Positions 55,560 through 64,000 of a stretch of DNA of 64,000 nt are shown piece by piece. Position numbers and translations under genes: made by a program. Origin of the DNA: Gynuella sunshinyii YC6258 (GTDB lineage Bacteria > Pseudomonadota > Gammaproteobacteria > Pseudomonadales > Natronospirillaceae). The notes below the pieces were generated by a model, which worked only from the letters and a program-made list of their open reading frames with translations, searched no databases and was not told where the DNA came from. The DNA lies in assembly GCF_000940805.1 (NCBI RefSeq), contig NZ_CP007142.1, positions 906,593 to 970,592 of the forward strand, read 5' to 3'. Positions within the stretch are counted from its first letter, which is position 1; every line of letters begins with the position of its first letter.

Positions 55560-57908
55560 ATGAAATTAAGAGTTCGGTTTCTGATCAACCTGAGTACGGT
55601 CGCAGTATTGTTAGTTTTGGTGTTCGGTTTTCTGGTCAAGGACATGATCGATGATCGTATCAGCAAGGAACTTGACGAGAGTCTTCATAACTATTTCTCG
55701 CAAAGCCATGCCATCGTTCAGAACACCATGAACACCATGGCCAATCACCTCAACCTGATTGCTTCTGACAATTTGATTGTGGATTTTTTTGCGGTTCCAG
55801 ACGAGCACCATAATCCTATCTTTCAGAGTGATTTATCGCGGGAACTGCAGCGCTATATCGCCTATAACCCAAGTTATCTGTCGGTGGCGGTGTTAATGCT
55901 GGATGGCCAGGAAATAGTGTTGCGTAATCGTAATGACTATCTGGCAAAGGGTATGGATTCTTATGCACAGACATTGGTAGACAAATTTGACCAGGAGCCA
56001 CTCACCCAGTTTCATCTGTTTGTTTCCAAGCAACATAACATGAATGTTTTGTCTGCTTACTATCCTGTTTTTACTGGTACCCCAAAGGATTTAATACTTG
56101 CAGGTATGGTCAGAATTACCGTTGAAATGGAGTCAATTTTCAACGAATTGCGTTCCCCTCGTTATGAAGCGTTTTTTATTACCGGGCATCAAACCATTTT
56201 CGATCCGCTTTCCAGCAATGCCGAATTATTACAGGCGGTGACCTCACTTGATCAGATGGTGGAACACCCATTTAAGATAGCGACTGGGCTTATGAGCAGC
56301 GGCATCGAACTGGTGGTGATGACATCACGGGCCGAATGGATGGCAGAAGGGTGGGAAGTATCGATTCGCTCCACATCACTGGTTGTGCTGGCCACCGCAG
56401 CGTTGATGTTGTTGTTTTTTGTGCTGCTGAGTCGACAGATCCTCGCCCCGATCGAAAACTTCAGCAGAGTGTTATTGAAAGCTGATCCGATTGCTGACGT
56501 GCCGGATTTTTTGCCGAAGCGGGACGATGAAATTGGGCTGCTGCAAACCCGTTTTCAGGAACTGATGCGACGGCTGAATCGCTCATCAAGAGTGCTGGAG
56601 CAACAAGCCTATACCGACAGCCTGACCGGATTGCCCAATCGGGCAGCGCTATACAAATTACTGGAATATCATCTGAGCCGGCCGCATGAGGCATCTTTTG
56701 CGGTGATGTTTCTTGATCTTGATGGCTTTAAAAAGATCAATGATTTCTATGGTCACAAATTTGGTGACATGTTTCTGCGTCGGGTGACGGAGCGCTTGCG
56801 CGGATTGATTGCTCCGGATCAGCAGTTCAATATCCGTGATCTGTCGCTGACGGAAAACTATCTGTTCCGGCTCGGCGGCGATGAGTTCACGGTGGTGCTC
56901 AGCGATCCCCAACAGGTTGCCATCGTGGCAGACGCAATTATCAAAAGCTTTCAGAATGGTTTCAATGTTAATGATCAGTTGGTGTATGCCGGTACCAGTG
57001 TTGGTATTGCCATCTGTCCTGAGCACGCCATTGAAACCTCCCGGCTGCTGCAACAGGCTGATTTGGCGATGTATTCCGCCAAACGTCAGGGCAAGATGCG
57101 ATATCAGTTGTTTAATGGCGAATTGGAAGAGATTGAGTCGCGGCGCTTATATGTCGAGTACCGGGTGCGGCAGGCGATTGATCAGGGATTATTTCATGCA
57201 CAATTTCAGGCCAAGGTGGATACCGATACCCGCGAAATCATCGGTTTCGAAGCGTTGGCGAGGTTGTCCGACGAAGAGGGGATGGCCATTCCGCCCAATG
57301 ATTTCATCAGCATTGCTCAGGAGCAGGGAGTGTTGGATCTGGTGACTTTTTCAGTGTTGGAACAATCCTGTCAGTTGTTACAGCAACTAGGGCAGCCGCA
57401 TATGGTTGCTGCCATTAATATCTGTCCCCAGCAACTTAATGACATTCGGTTTCTTTCAGCGATGCGCTATATTTTGTGGCGTTATCAGGTGCTGCCGTAT
57501 CAGATCGAACTGGAACTGACGGAAGATCAGATCATTGAAAACAGCGGTGAAATTGCCCGCAATCTGAACTTGGTTCGGGAGTTCGGTTTTAGAACCGCAC
57601 TGGATGATTTTGGCGTGGGTTATTCCTCTATGGGGCATCTGAAGCGGTTCCGGTTTGATACCCTCAAACTCGACCGGATTTTTGTCAGTGAAGAGGACTT
57701 TAACAGCGATACTGCCCGTGCCATTATCAATGCGATTCGAATGATCGCCAGCATATTGGATATGGAAATTGTCGCTGAAGGTGTTGAAAACCGGATGCAA
57801 TTGGACTTCCTGCGACGAGCGGGTATTCCCAGTGCTCAGGGTTATTATATTTCCCCGCCTCTCGACCAGCAGCCATTTGTCGAGTTCTTTCAGGCCGGAC
57901 GTGATTAA
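55560..57908 (+). CDS. Membrane GGDEF-EAL protein (c-di-GMP turnover)
   Basis: 782 residues. Helices at about 8-26 and 278-300 flank a periplasmic sensor of about 250 residues (Cache-like). A HAMP-like segment follows (SRQILAPIENFSRVL...RDDEIGLLQTRF). GGDEF is intact at 439-443, and the EAL domain begins near 535 with Glu564-Ala-Leu and the later ELTEDQIIENS and DDFGVGYSSM motifs intact. Both activities could work, or the GGDEF part may sense GTP. The cause of its activation is unknown. Confidence 0.9.
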   Translation: MKLRVRFLINLSTVAVLLVLVFGFLVKDMIDDRISKELDESLHNYFSQSHAIVQNTMNTMANHLNLIASDNLIVDFFAVPDEHHNPIFQSDLSRELQRYIAYNPSYLSVAVLMLDGQEIVLRNRNDYLAKGMDSYAQTLVDKFDQEPLTQFHLFVSKQHNMNVLSAYYPVFTGTPKDLILAGMVRITVEMESIFNELRSPRYEAFFITGHQTIFDPLSSNAELLQAVTSLDQMVEHPFKIATGLMSSGIELVVMTSRAEWMAEGWEVSIRSTSLVVLATAALMLLFFVLLSRQILAPIENFSRVLLKADPIADVPDFLPKRDDEIGLLQTRFQELMRRLNRSSRVLEQQAYTDSLTGLPNRAALYKLLEYHLSRPHEASFAVMFLDLDGFKKINDFYGHKFGDMFLRRVTERLRGLIAPDQQFNIRDLSLTENYLFRLGGDEFTVVLSDPQQVAIVADAIIKSFQNGFNVNDQLVYAGTSVGIAICPEHAIETSRLLQQADLAMYSAKRQGKMRYQLFNGELEEIESRRLYVEYRVRQAIDQGLFHAQFQAKVDTDTREIIGFEALARLSDEEGMAIPPNDFISIAQEQGVLDLVTFSVLEQSCQLLQQLGQPHMVAAINICPQQLNDIRFLSAMRYILWRYQVLPYQIELELTEDQIIENSGEIARNLNLVREFGFRTALDDFGVGYSSMGHLKRFRFDTLKLDRIFVSEEDFNSDTARAIINAIRMIASILDMEIVAEGVENRMQLDFLRRAGIPSAQGYYISPPLDQQPFVEFFQAGRD

Positions 57909-57988
57909 TTTCCCGCCAATCGCTGAAACAAGATCGTCATCATCAAGCAATATATATACGACTGGGAAAGCAATTGTGAATAAGCCCC

Positions 57989-58058
57989 GTTTCAGACCCG
58001 CCGTCAAAATATTCCCATAGGCTTGAATGCAGCATTCACGCTGCATTCGGTCCGAAAC
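57989..58058 (+). promoter_or_regulatory. Nested stem structure upstream of gloA
   Basis: Outer arms gtttcagacc/ggtccgaaac (one mismatch) enclose a perfect nine-base hairpin gaatgcagc/gctgcattc. The palindrome ttcggtccgaa (58046-58056) could form instead of the outer stem. It lies 80 bases after the GGDEF-EAL stop and 148 before gloA. It may be a terminator or a leader structure; no known riboswitch class was recognised. Confidence 0.45.
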
Positions 58059-58206
58059 AAGATGTACTCATTTCCAGTACCTCACTCGCGAGCGCGGTTG
58101 TGGTGTTGTTTGTGTCCGTTTTGGTGTTGTGTTACAGCGGATAGGTGCATATTCCGGGTTATTCAGGTATAACGCTTCGTCAGAGTGCAACGAGAGGAGT
58201 TTTGTT

Positions 58207-58614
58207 ATGCGGTTACTACATACTATGATTCGAGTGGGCAATCTGCAGCGTTCGATCGATTTTTATACCAATGTACTGGGTATGAAATTGCTGCGTCAGT
58301 CCGATAATGAGGCGTACAAGTATTCTCTGGCGTTTCTGGGATATGGTGAGGAGTCTGAAGCGACGGTTATCGAACTGACCTATAACTGGGGTGTTGAAAG
58401 CTACGACATGGGGAACGCTTTTGGCCATCTGGCCATTGAAGTGGACGATGTCTACAGTGCCTGCGATCAGATCAAGGCTGCCGGTGGTCAGGTCACCCGC
58501 GAACCGGGCCCGGTCAAAGGTGGCACAACCGAGATTGCATTCGTGCGTGACCCCGACGGATATGCTATCGAATTGATTGCTGCCAAAGGTGCCGGCCAAG
58601 GTCTGGAAGGTTAA
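58207..58614 (+). CDS. gloA: Lactoylglutathione lyase (glyoxalase I)
   Basis: 135 residues from the ATG at 58207 (AGGAG upstream; the frame is open to 58027 without coding character). The length and metal ligands His5, Glu56, His74 and Glu122 are the same as in E. coli GloA, a nickel enzyme. [20 protein letters not shown] and [15 protein letters not shown] are diagnostic. It turns the hemithioacetal of methylglyoxal and glutathione into lactoylglutathione. Confidence 0.97.
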   Translation: MRLLHTMIRVGNLQRSIDFYTNVLGMKLLRQSDNEAYKYSLAFLGYGEESEATVIELTYNWGVESYDMGNAFGHLAIEVDDVYSACDQIKAAGGQVTREPGPVKGGTTEIAFVRDPDGYAIELIAAKGAGQGLEG

Positions 58615-58671
58615 ATGCCGGCATGCCGGACCTCGCTGCTTCGGGCAGCAATGGTCTGGCTTATATGTGGA

Positions 58672-58926
58672 TCAGCGGCTGAAAGGCGTCGGCTTTTCGA
58701 GTTCGTAAATAGCGTCAGTGATACTTTCCAGTCGTTGTTCCAGAATGGCCTGTGCATCATAGAGACCCCGATTATAAAAAAACGTGCCGATTTCCTCGGC
58801 AAAAAAATCCAGCAAAAACTCTGCTTCAAACTGGCCGATATCCTGTTCCAGTTCATCCCGAAAATACAGTTTGATTTTGTTGACGATGATGGCTTTTTCT
58901 TCATTGGAAAATTCGATCATTGACAT
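58672..58926 (-). CDS. DUF2164 family protein
   Basis: 84 residues from the ATG at 58926, which has CAGGAG upstream. FSNEEKAIIVNKIKLYFRDELEQDIGQFEAEFLLDFFAEEIGTFFYNRGLYDA matches the small DUF2164 domain throughout. It is cytoplasmic and all-helical; the role is unknown. Convergent with gloA and divergent from phhB. Confidence 0.88.
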   Translation of the reverse strand: MSMIEFSNEEKAIIVNKIKLYFRDELEQDIGQFEAEFLLDFFAEEIGTFFYNRGLYDAQAILEQRLESITDAIYELEKPTPFSR

Positions 58927-59019
58927 GTCAGCGGCTCCTGTCCTCAATAAGGTCTACTGTATCATTGCTGATGAAGTCATAGAATGTAACGACTGCGTAA
59001 AACAGGAAGAGGTTTCACC

Positions 59020-59325
59020 ATGACCATCCAACCCGCTTCGGATCAACACTTGCAGGCGTTTTTAAATAGCCATCCTCACTGGACCGTACACAATCAGAAA
59101 CTGCATGGCCAGTGGGTATTTGAAAACTTTGTCCAGGCGTTTGCATTTATGACTGCCGTGGCGCTGACCGCCGAAGCAGCTAATCATCATCCCGATTGGT
59201 CCAATCAATACCAGCGGGTCACGATCGATCTGACCACTCATGAAGCCGGAGGCATCACTCAGCGGGATTTTGAACTGGCAGAGCAGATTGATCGTATTGT
59301 TGATCACTTTCAGCAGGGGAAATAA
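59020..59325 (+). CDS. phhB: Pterin-4a-carbinolamine dehydratase
   Basis: 101 residues, usual length. The active-site run EAANHHPDWSNQYQRVTIDLTTHEAGGIT contains the family's paired His. It removes water from 4a-hydroxytetrahydrobiopterin formed by phenylalanine hydroxylase. No phhA is in the window, so it may serve molybdopterin or another pathway. Two bases separate it from the GNAT gene, so they are cotranscribed. Confidence 0.93.
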   Translation: MTIQPASDQHLQAFLNSHPHWTVHNQKLHGQWVFENFVQAFAFMTAVALTAEAANHHPDWSNQYQRVTIDLTTHEAGGITQRDFELAEQIDRIVDHFQQGK

Positions 59326-59327
59326 TT

Positions 59328-59759
59328 ATGTTCAGTGTGGAGAGCTGCCCACCGGACCATCCCGAGTTGCAGGTGTTGATGGATGAACTGTCGCAGACAT
59401 TGCAGCGAATGACGGGAGACGATGGTCGAGGTTCCTTTGTGGCCGAAGATCTGGCGCAACAAGGGTATCTGCTACGAGTTCAAGAGCAGGCCGTGGGGTG
59501 CTGTGTGGTACGCTCCCATGCACCGGGGGTGGCCGAGCTAAAACGTATGTATTCCAGGATTCCTGGCGGGGGGCGGGCACTATTGATACCGGTTGAACAG
59601 GCGACACTTCAGTATGGCTATCAAAAGCTGATACTGGCTACCCGGCAGGTCAATCACAACGCTATCAGTTTTTATCACAAGATGGGTTATCGCCATTGTG
59701 AACCCTATGGTAAATACCGGAGCAGTGATGTTTCCATCTGTATGGAAAAAATACTCTAA
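59328..59759 (+). CDS. GNAT family N-acetyltransferase
   Basis: 143 residues. Acetyl-CoA-binding strand and loop: VAELKRMYSRIPGGGRALLIPVEQATLQYGYQKLILAT, then NHNAISFYHKMGYRHCEPYG. The RxxGxG/A loop is degenerate (RIPGGGRA). The substrate is unknown. Follows phhB by two bases. Confidence 0.85.
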   Translation: MFSVESCPPDHPELQVLMDELSQTLQRMTGDDGRGSFVAEDLAQQGYLLRVQEQAVGCCVVRSHAPGVAELKRMYSRIPGGGRALLIPVEQATLQYGYQKLILATRQVNHNAISFYHKMGYRHCEPYGKYRSSDVSICMEKIL

Positions 59760-59915
59760 GGCAACTCTGAAAAATGGCCTGTTTTCGCGCAGGACGTTGT
59801 CAGCCCCGTCCGAAGGCGGCATCCCCTCTCAGCCTCATTTACGCCAGTAAACTGCGGTGTTGCGAGCGGTGCTTCCTAGCCTGCATCAAAACTATTCCTA
59901 TTTTACAGAGGCCCC

Positions 59916-60998
59916 CTAAACGCCAATCAGTATTCGCGAACGACGGCCTAACAACAGGCGAATAATTTTGCTGATAACGATGCTCAAAGCAATGCTGGCT
60001 GTCAGTACCAATAACCCGCTCAATGCCAGTGTCAACAAATCCTGATGCTGTGATATCAGACCGGTAAGCCCTCTGGCAACAAGGTAAGTGAATGCCAGAT
60101 GCAGAAAATAAATGGCGAATGCGTACGTGCCCAGCAGGTTCAGAAATCTCGGTAATACCGCCTCGTGTCTGGAAAAGTAATGCAGGATCAGACAGATCAG
60201 TGCGGTCTTTTGCAGATACACAATGGTCTGGTCCCAGGCAATCAGATGACTGGATTCATACCGCTGTAGAATCAGCAGTGTCAATGCCAGCGAGCCGGCA
60301 ACCGCGATGCACCATAACCAGCCACGATAACGGCTGATGATGGCCAATGTCCGGTTGTAATCCTTCCCGACCCACATGCCAAACACGTAAGCTCCGGAAA
60401 AATAAATCAGCGTTTGCAGACTTAAAAATGCAGGAATAGTGGTTCTGGAGATGATCAACGGTGCCACAATCAGGACAAGAATGATCCATTTAAAACGGGG
60501 TTGATGTAGCAGGTACTGGAACAGCGGAGTAAATAAAAAAATAACAAGCAGTACTGGAATATACCAGAAATGTGGTAATACCCGGCCAAACACAATTCCA
60601 TCGAGAAGGGCTGGAATAAACTCTGTGGGTCGCCCTTTGTCTGCCGCGCTTTTCAGATACCAGTTCCAGAATGTGGTGAGAAAAAATAAACTTAAGACCA
60701 CATAGGGTGCTACTACATTCAATACCTTGTTTTTGAAAAATGATTTCCAGCCTTTATTTCTTAAAACTTTGCTGAACAACAAACCTGAAATAAAAGCAAA
60801 GTAGAGTGTGGAACCATGAAAGGCCATTTTGGTTGTTGCATAGAGTAGGTTCATATGTTTGAGGATATCCGATCCCCAGATCAGATACATCAACGTGGAC
60901 CAGGAATGCGCACCGACTACATTAATGATGGCAAAACCTCGGAATGCATGAATATGAGAAAGATAGCTACCGGTATTAGGGGAAAGAGTATTGGTCAC
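59916..60998 (-). CDS. Acyltransferase-3 family membrane protein
   Basis: 360 residues from a GTG at 60998; a TTG at 61046 is the alternative, and neither has a strong ribosome-binding site. About ten helices. It begins SHIHAFRGFAIINVVGAHSWS, the family's R-G-x-A...H motif. These enzymes O-acetylate or O-succinylate sugars or lipids in the envelope. Divergent from the VanZ-like gene; partners unknown. Confidence 0.82.
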   Translation of the reverse strand: MTNTLSPNTGSYLSHIHAFRGFAIINVVGAHSWSTLMYLIWGSDILKHMNLLYATTKMAFHGSTLYFAFISGLLFSKVLRNKGWKSFFKNKVLNVVAPYVVLSLFFLTTFWNWYLKSAADKGRPTEFIPALLDGIVFGRVLPHFWYIPVLLVIFLFTPLFQYLLHQPRFKWIILVLIVAPLIISRTTIPAFLSLQTLIYFSGAYVFGMWVGKDYNRTLAIISRYRGWLWCIAVAGSLALTLLILQRYESSHLIAWDQTIVYLQKTALICLILHYFSRHEAVLPRFLNLLGTYAFAIYFLHLAFTYLVARGLTGLISQHQDLLTLALSGLLVLTASIALSIVISKIIRLLLGRRSRILIGV

Positions 60999-61191
60999 AG
61001 TTGTTCGTTCCGGACAGAAAAGCCCGGATGCAAACCATTCGGGCAAGTGAATCGAAGCTCCGAATTCGTTATCTGGATACGTTTAGCTGGCATTCTATGT
61101 AAGAATAGGTAGTAACAAACTCCTTCTTTCTGACTATTTCGGGATTGAGTTGGTCACTTGTCTGTCTCCTGTTTGTATCTGATGGTTATTC

Positions 61192-62121
61192 ATGCGCTTT
61201 ATTGATGTTCCTCTGCGTTATCGTATTTTGGTGCTAATGTTCATCCTGGCTCTATGTCCGTTTTTCTTCATTGGTGGCATTTACAGTCTGCCGTATCCTC
61301 TGTTGAAGATGCTGCGCGACGGTGGACATTTTGTTTTTTTTGGATTGTTAACATTTTTTGTTCTGACCACCCTCAAACCGGGCCGGCGATTCAGCCCTGT
61401 GTCGTTATTGCTGTGGATGAGTCTTATTGTCCTGGTCATCGGTGTTGGGATTGAGCTGTTTCAAGGCGGTGTGGGACGTGATGCTGACTTGGGGGATGTG
61501 CGGCGCGATCTTATGGGCGTATGGCTGGTTTTCTTTGCCCTGTATCGCTTTGAACATCCGCTGCGGCGCTGGTTATTCGGGGTTCCATTATTGCTGGCGC
61601 TGCTTTATGAAGTGGTACCAGCCTGGCAGGTCTGGCAGGAGGAGCAGCGAATTCAACACAGCCTGCCGGTTCTGGTAGCCATGGAACACGATACCGATCT
61701 GGATCAGATGCGCGGTACCCGAGAGCTGACCCAGGAACGTGCCTATCGGGGAAGTCGCAGTGTCAGAGTGCATTTCGATGCGGATCGGCATCAGGGGCTG
61801 TTGGTTTATCGGTTTGCACACGATTGGCGGGGATACCAGCACTTTGTCTTTCATGCTTATAATCCTGCAACCACTCAATTTCGCTTGTATGTGGCAATCT
61901 CTGACCTGGATAATATCCGCCATCGTCGCGACCTGACGGATCGTTATGAGCGCTCAGTGATGCTTGATCCGGGTTGGAACACGGTGGCGATAGACCTGGA
62001 GTCCATTGAGCAGGCTCCACATACGCGGGCCATGGATATGACCAACATCACCCGGATTAATCTGTTTATCTGGCAACAACCGCCGGGTGATCTTTTTATT
62101 GATGATATGCGATTGGAATAA
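61192..62121 (+). CDS. VanZ-like membrane protein with C-terminal beta domain
   Basis: 309 residues. Residues 10-145 hold four helices in a VanZ-like fold (DGGHFVFFGLLTFFVL, then GIELFQ...DADLGDVRRDLMGVW). Residues 155-309 form a periplasmic beta-rich domain (VRVHFDADRHQGLLVYRF, FHAYNPATTQFRLYVAISD, DLFIDDMRLE) resembling a carbohydrate-binding module. Role unknown; resistance to glycopeptides should not be inferred. Confidence 0.78.
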   Translation: MRFIDVPLRYRILVLMFILALCPFFFIGGIYSLPYPLLKMLRDGGHFVFFGLLTFFVLTTLKPGRRFSPVSLLLWMSLIVLVIGVGIELFQGGVGRDADLGDVRRDLMGVWLVFFALYRFEHPLRRWLFGVPLLLALLYEVVPAWQVWQEEQRIQHSLPVLVAMEHDTDLDQMRGTRELTQERAYRGSRSVRVHFDADRHQGLLVYRFAHDWRGYQHFVFHAYNPATTQFRLYVAISDLDNIRHRRDLTDRYERSVMLDPGWNTVAIDLESIEQAPHTRAMDMTNITRINLFIWQQPPGDLFIDDMRLE

Positions 62122-62162
62122 TATTGCCGTCGCTGATGATTATTTATGTTTGGAGCATGTAA

Positions 62163-63569
62163 ATGCCTGAGAATAAGTTGATTGTAGGAAGTGAAGAGTG
62201 GTGCTGTTTTTCCAGTCTGGGCATCCCTGCAATTAAGGCGCGGGTTGATTCCGGTGCGAAGACCTCTTCCATCCACGCGTTCAATATCACGTCGTTCAAG
62301 CGTGCCGGTACCACCTGGGTCAGTTTTGAAGTACACCCGATCCAGAAAGACCGCCGCACTGTGGTGCGTTGTGAGGCACCTGTCGTGGACCGTCGGGCGG
62401 TCAAGTCTTCCAGTGGTGACAGCGAGCGTCGTTACGTGATCAAAACCCTGTTGTCGATCGGTGGTAACGAATGGGAGATCGAGTTGACTCTGGCCAATCG
62501 CGATTCCATGGGTTATCGCATGCTGCTGGGGCGTGAAGCCATGAATGGCCGCATGCTGGTGGATCCTGAGGCCAGGCTTAATCTGGGTAATTTTTCTGAA
62601 GCCGATTTGATCGGTTATTACGGCACCCCTGAATCCAATCAGAGTGGCCTGAAAATTGCGCTGTTGGCCAGTAATCCCGATCTATACAGCAATCAGCGTC
62701 TGATCGAAGCTGGCGAAGAACGCGGCCATGACATGACGTTTCTGAATATGCGCTACTGTTATATGCGTATTGATGCCACCAATCCTGAAGTGCATTATCG
62801 CGGTGGTACCAACATCAGCGAATTCGATGCCGTGCTGACCCGTATCAAACCCAGCATGACGTTTTATGGCTGCGCCCTGACCCGCCAGTTTGAAAGTATG
62901 AATATTGCCACCATCAACAGCTCCACTGCAATCGCCCAGTCACGGGACAAGCTCTACTCTTTGCAACTGCTGTTGAAAAGTGGCATCGATATTCCGACCA
63001 CCGGATTTGCCAATTCGCCCATGGATACCAGTGATCTCATCGATATGGTGGGAGGCGCACCATTGGTGGTCAAATTGTTGGAAGGGGCTCAGGGGCGGGG
63101 CGTTTTTCTGGCGGAAACCCGCAAAGCCGGTGAGAGTGTCATTAATGCCTTTAAATCTTTGCATGCAAACCTGTTGGTGCAGGAATTTGTCAAAGAAGCC
63201 GAGGGTAAAGACCTGCGTTGTTTTGTGATCGACGGTAAGGTTGTAGCATCCATTGAACGTAAGGCTGCACCGGGAGAATTTCGCGCCAATCTGCATCAGG
63301 GCGGTAGCGCTTCGGTCGTCAAAATCACGCCTGAAGAAAAACGACTGGCGATCAAAGCTGCAAAAACTCTGGGATTGTCAGTAGCCGGAGTCGATATTAT
63401 CCGTTCATCCAAGGGGCCGTTGTTACTGGAAGTCAATTCCTCTCCCGGACTGGAGGGGGTTGAATCTGCCACCGGCAAGGATATCGCCGGAATGATTATC
63501 ACCTCAGTTGAAAAAAGACTTGGTTGGCGGCGTGAGCTGGGCCCTAATCCTGATATTGTCTATGAGTAA
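62163..63569 (+). CDS. Retropepsin-like domain fused to RimK-type ATP-grasp ligase
   Basis: 468 residues. Residues 1-145 are a retropepsin-like (RimB/DUF785) domain with the active Asp in VDSGAKTSS (Asp29) and MLLGREAM as the second-strand pattern. Residues 165-468 are a RimK ATP-grasp ligase: [46 protein letters not shown], and [15 protein letters not shown]. RimK adds glutamates to ribosomal protein S6 or other targets; separate RimB proteins cleave such tails. The fusion would join writer and eraser in one chain (inference). Confidence 0.9.
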   Translation: MPENKLIVGSEEWCCFSSLGIPAIKARVDSGAKTSSIHAFNITSFKRAGTTWVSFEVHPIQKDRRTVVRCEAPVVDRRAVKSSSGDSERRYVIKTLLSIGGNEWEIELTLANRDSMGYRMLLGREAMNGRMLVDPEARLNLGNFSEADLIGYYGTPESNQSGLKIALLASNPDLYSNQRLIEAGEERGHDMTFLNMRYCYMRIDATNPEVHYRGGTNISEFDAVLTRIKPSMTFYGCALTRQFESMNIATINSSTAIAQSRDKLYSLQLLLKSGIDIPTTGFANSPMDTSDLIDMVGGAPLVVKLLEGAQGRGVFLAETRKAGESVINAFKSLHANLLVQEFVKEAEGKDLRCFVIDGKVVASIERKAAPGEFRANLHQGGSASVVKITPEEKRLAIKAAKTLGLSVAGVDIIRSSKGPLLLEVNSSPGLEGVESATGKDIAGMIITSVEKRLGWRRELGPNPDIVYE

Positions 63570-63747
63570 TGTGATTGCCTTTAAAAAGCCATCATTGAAG
63601 CAAAAAGCACAGGGTAAAACCCTGTGCAAAAATGGCTTTCACAAATGGGAAATCTGGCAGAAAAAACAGTTTGATGTCAAAAGCGGCAAACTCGTCACTG
63701 TGATGCAATGTAAGCGTTGCGGCATAAAAGAGACCCGGTTGGCTTGA
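63562..63747 (+). CDS. Small zinc-ribbon-like protein
   Basis: 61 residues from the ATG at 63562, which overlaps the RimK-type gene by eight bases. [12 protein letters not shown] then [12 protein letters not shown] gives Cys, His, Cys and Cys ligands, consistent with one zinc. It is basic, as nucleic-acid- or ribosome-binding small proteins are. The overlap suggests a functional tie to the ligase. Family not recognised. A hairpin lies within its coding sequence (63607-63627). Confidence 0.7.
   Translation: MSNVIAFKKPSLKQKAQGKTLCKNGFHKWEIWQKKQFDVKSGKLVTVMQCKRCGIKETRLA
63607..63627 (-). terminator. Strong hairpin inside the small zinc-ribbon gene
   Basis: Perfect eight-base stem gcacaggg/ccctgtgc with loop taaaa, flanked by five A on both sides. 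Read on the minus strand it looks like an intrinsic terminator followed by five T. It is in coding sequence, so it may be chance. Confidence 0.35.
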
Positions 63748-63822
63748 TAGGGTAGTTCGCTGCTTGAGTTCCGGTTATTCGTCCTGGAAAACAGATAACC
63801 TGGAACATCCAGTTTTTTTGTG

Positions 63823-64000
63823 ATGATGGGAGTGCTGGGACTGCAATTTAGTTATTGTATTAATAAATGGGTGGAAAATAATCATCGCTGTCCGGATGAT
63901 CCAGACACAATATCCGCCGTACTAATGGATGAAGGTTCCAGTATTGCTGTCCAGCAGGCAATTGATTATTTTCACCTTTATGGACGTTTCTATTTGTTAA
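63823..64000 (+). CDS. Open frame running off the window end, hypothetical
   Basis: An ATG at 63823 (or GTG at 63820) opens a frame with no stop to base 64000, 59 codons so far: MMGVLGLQFSYCINKWVENN and onward. It contains DDPDTISAVLMDEGS and QQAIDYFHLYGRFY, which read like a helical soluble protein. No good ribosome-binding site is visible, only a T run. The rest is beyond the window. Confidence 0.4.
   Translation, partial: MMGVLGLQFSYCINKWVENNHRCPDDPDTISAVLMDEGSSIAVQQAIDYFHLYGRFYLL

Noticed and set aside
61192-62121. Glycopeptide resistance through VanZ
   Set aside because: Only the membrane fold resembles VanZ; no van genes are nearby, and VanZ-like proteins are widespread in bacteria without resistance.

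Overview
The window looks like chromosomal DNA of a marine, Oceanospirillales- or Pseudomonadales-like gammaproteobacterium. This is inferred from protein content: RapA, YgiQ, YaeQ, YjeH, a Pseudomonas-type alginate operon and TRAP transport. GC looks intermediate. I see no rRNA, tRNA, CRISPR array, insertion sequence or prophage. Coding density is high, with short operons and many ATGA or stop-start overlaps.

Layout. 1-1892 (minus): a cut-off lipoprotein, a membrane protein with a Gly/Ser/Cys tail, and an aspartoacylase-family enzyme. 2174-5582 (plus): a DctPQM TRAP transporter divergent from the aspartoacylase. 5739-9602: APH-fold kinase, DUF3224/AraC divergent pair, YjeH-type amino-acid exporter divergent from an Lrp/AsnC regulator. 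9794-10889: two small proteins of unknown function. 11447-16639 (plus): a tightly coupled four-gene redox/sulfur operon made of an octaheme cytochrome c of the tetrathionate-reductase family, a heptaheme cytochrome c fused to a cytochrome b membrane domain, and two YeeE/YedE-type sulfur transport proteins. The second of these carries a Cys-less rhodanese domain and ends in GGGCG. 16797-24090: small secreted and DUF proteins, YgiQ, a diguanylate cyclase, YaeQ, two YbjQ-like proteins and an M48 protease. 24170-26980: RapA. 27035-31600: a VPEID-CTERM-like surface protein, pirin, a VOC protein, and a minus-strand cassette of Lgt-like membrane enzyme, COG1964/Tes-type radical SAM enzyme and a small membrane protein. 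31883-34151: Dyp peroxidase, an orphan YadH-like ABC permease and a RimL-type acetyltransferase.

34964-50577 is a complete 12-gene alginate operon, algD-8-44-K-E-G-I-J-F-X-L-A. AlgA and AlgD supply GDP-mannuronate. Alg8 and Alg44 polymerise and export it under c-di-GMP control (PilZ). AlgK and AlgE form the outer-membrane exit. AlgG, AlgX and AlgL act in the periplasm. AlgI, AlgJ and AlgF deliver acetyl groups. The order differs from the Pseudomonas one (K-E-G-X-L-I-J-F-A). The operon follows an AT-rich region of about 0.8 kb and ends at a strong intrinsic terminator.

50681-64000: CYTH protein, HSL-type hydrolase, TrkH, CobW-type GTPase, a GGDEF-EAL protein, GloA, DUF2164, PhhB, a GNAT enzyme, acyltransferase-3, a VanZ-like protein, a retropepsin-RimK fusion, a small zinc-ribbon protein, and an open frame that runs off the end.

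The two most promising candidates for a little-described system are the octaheme/heptaheme/YeeE-rhodanese operon (11447-16639) and the Lgt-like/radical-SAM/small-membrane-protein cassette (29252-31600).
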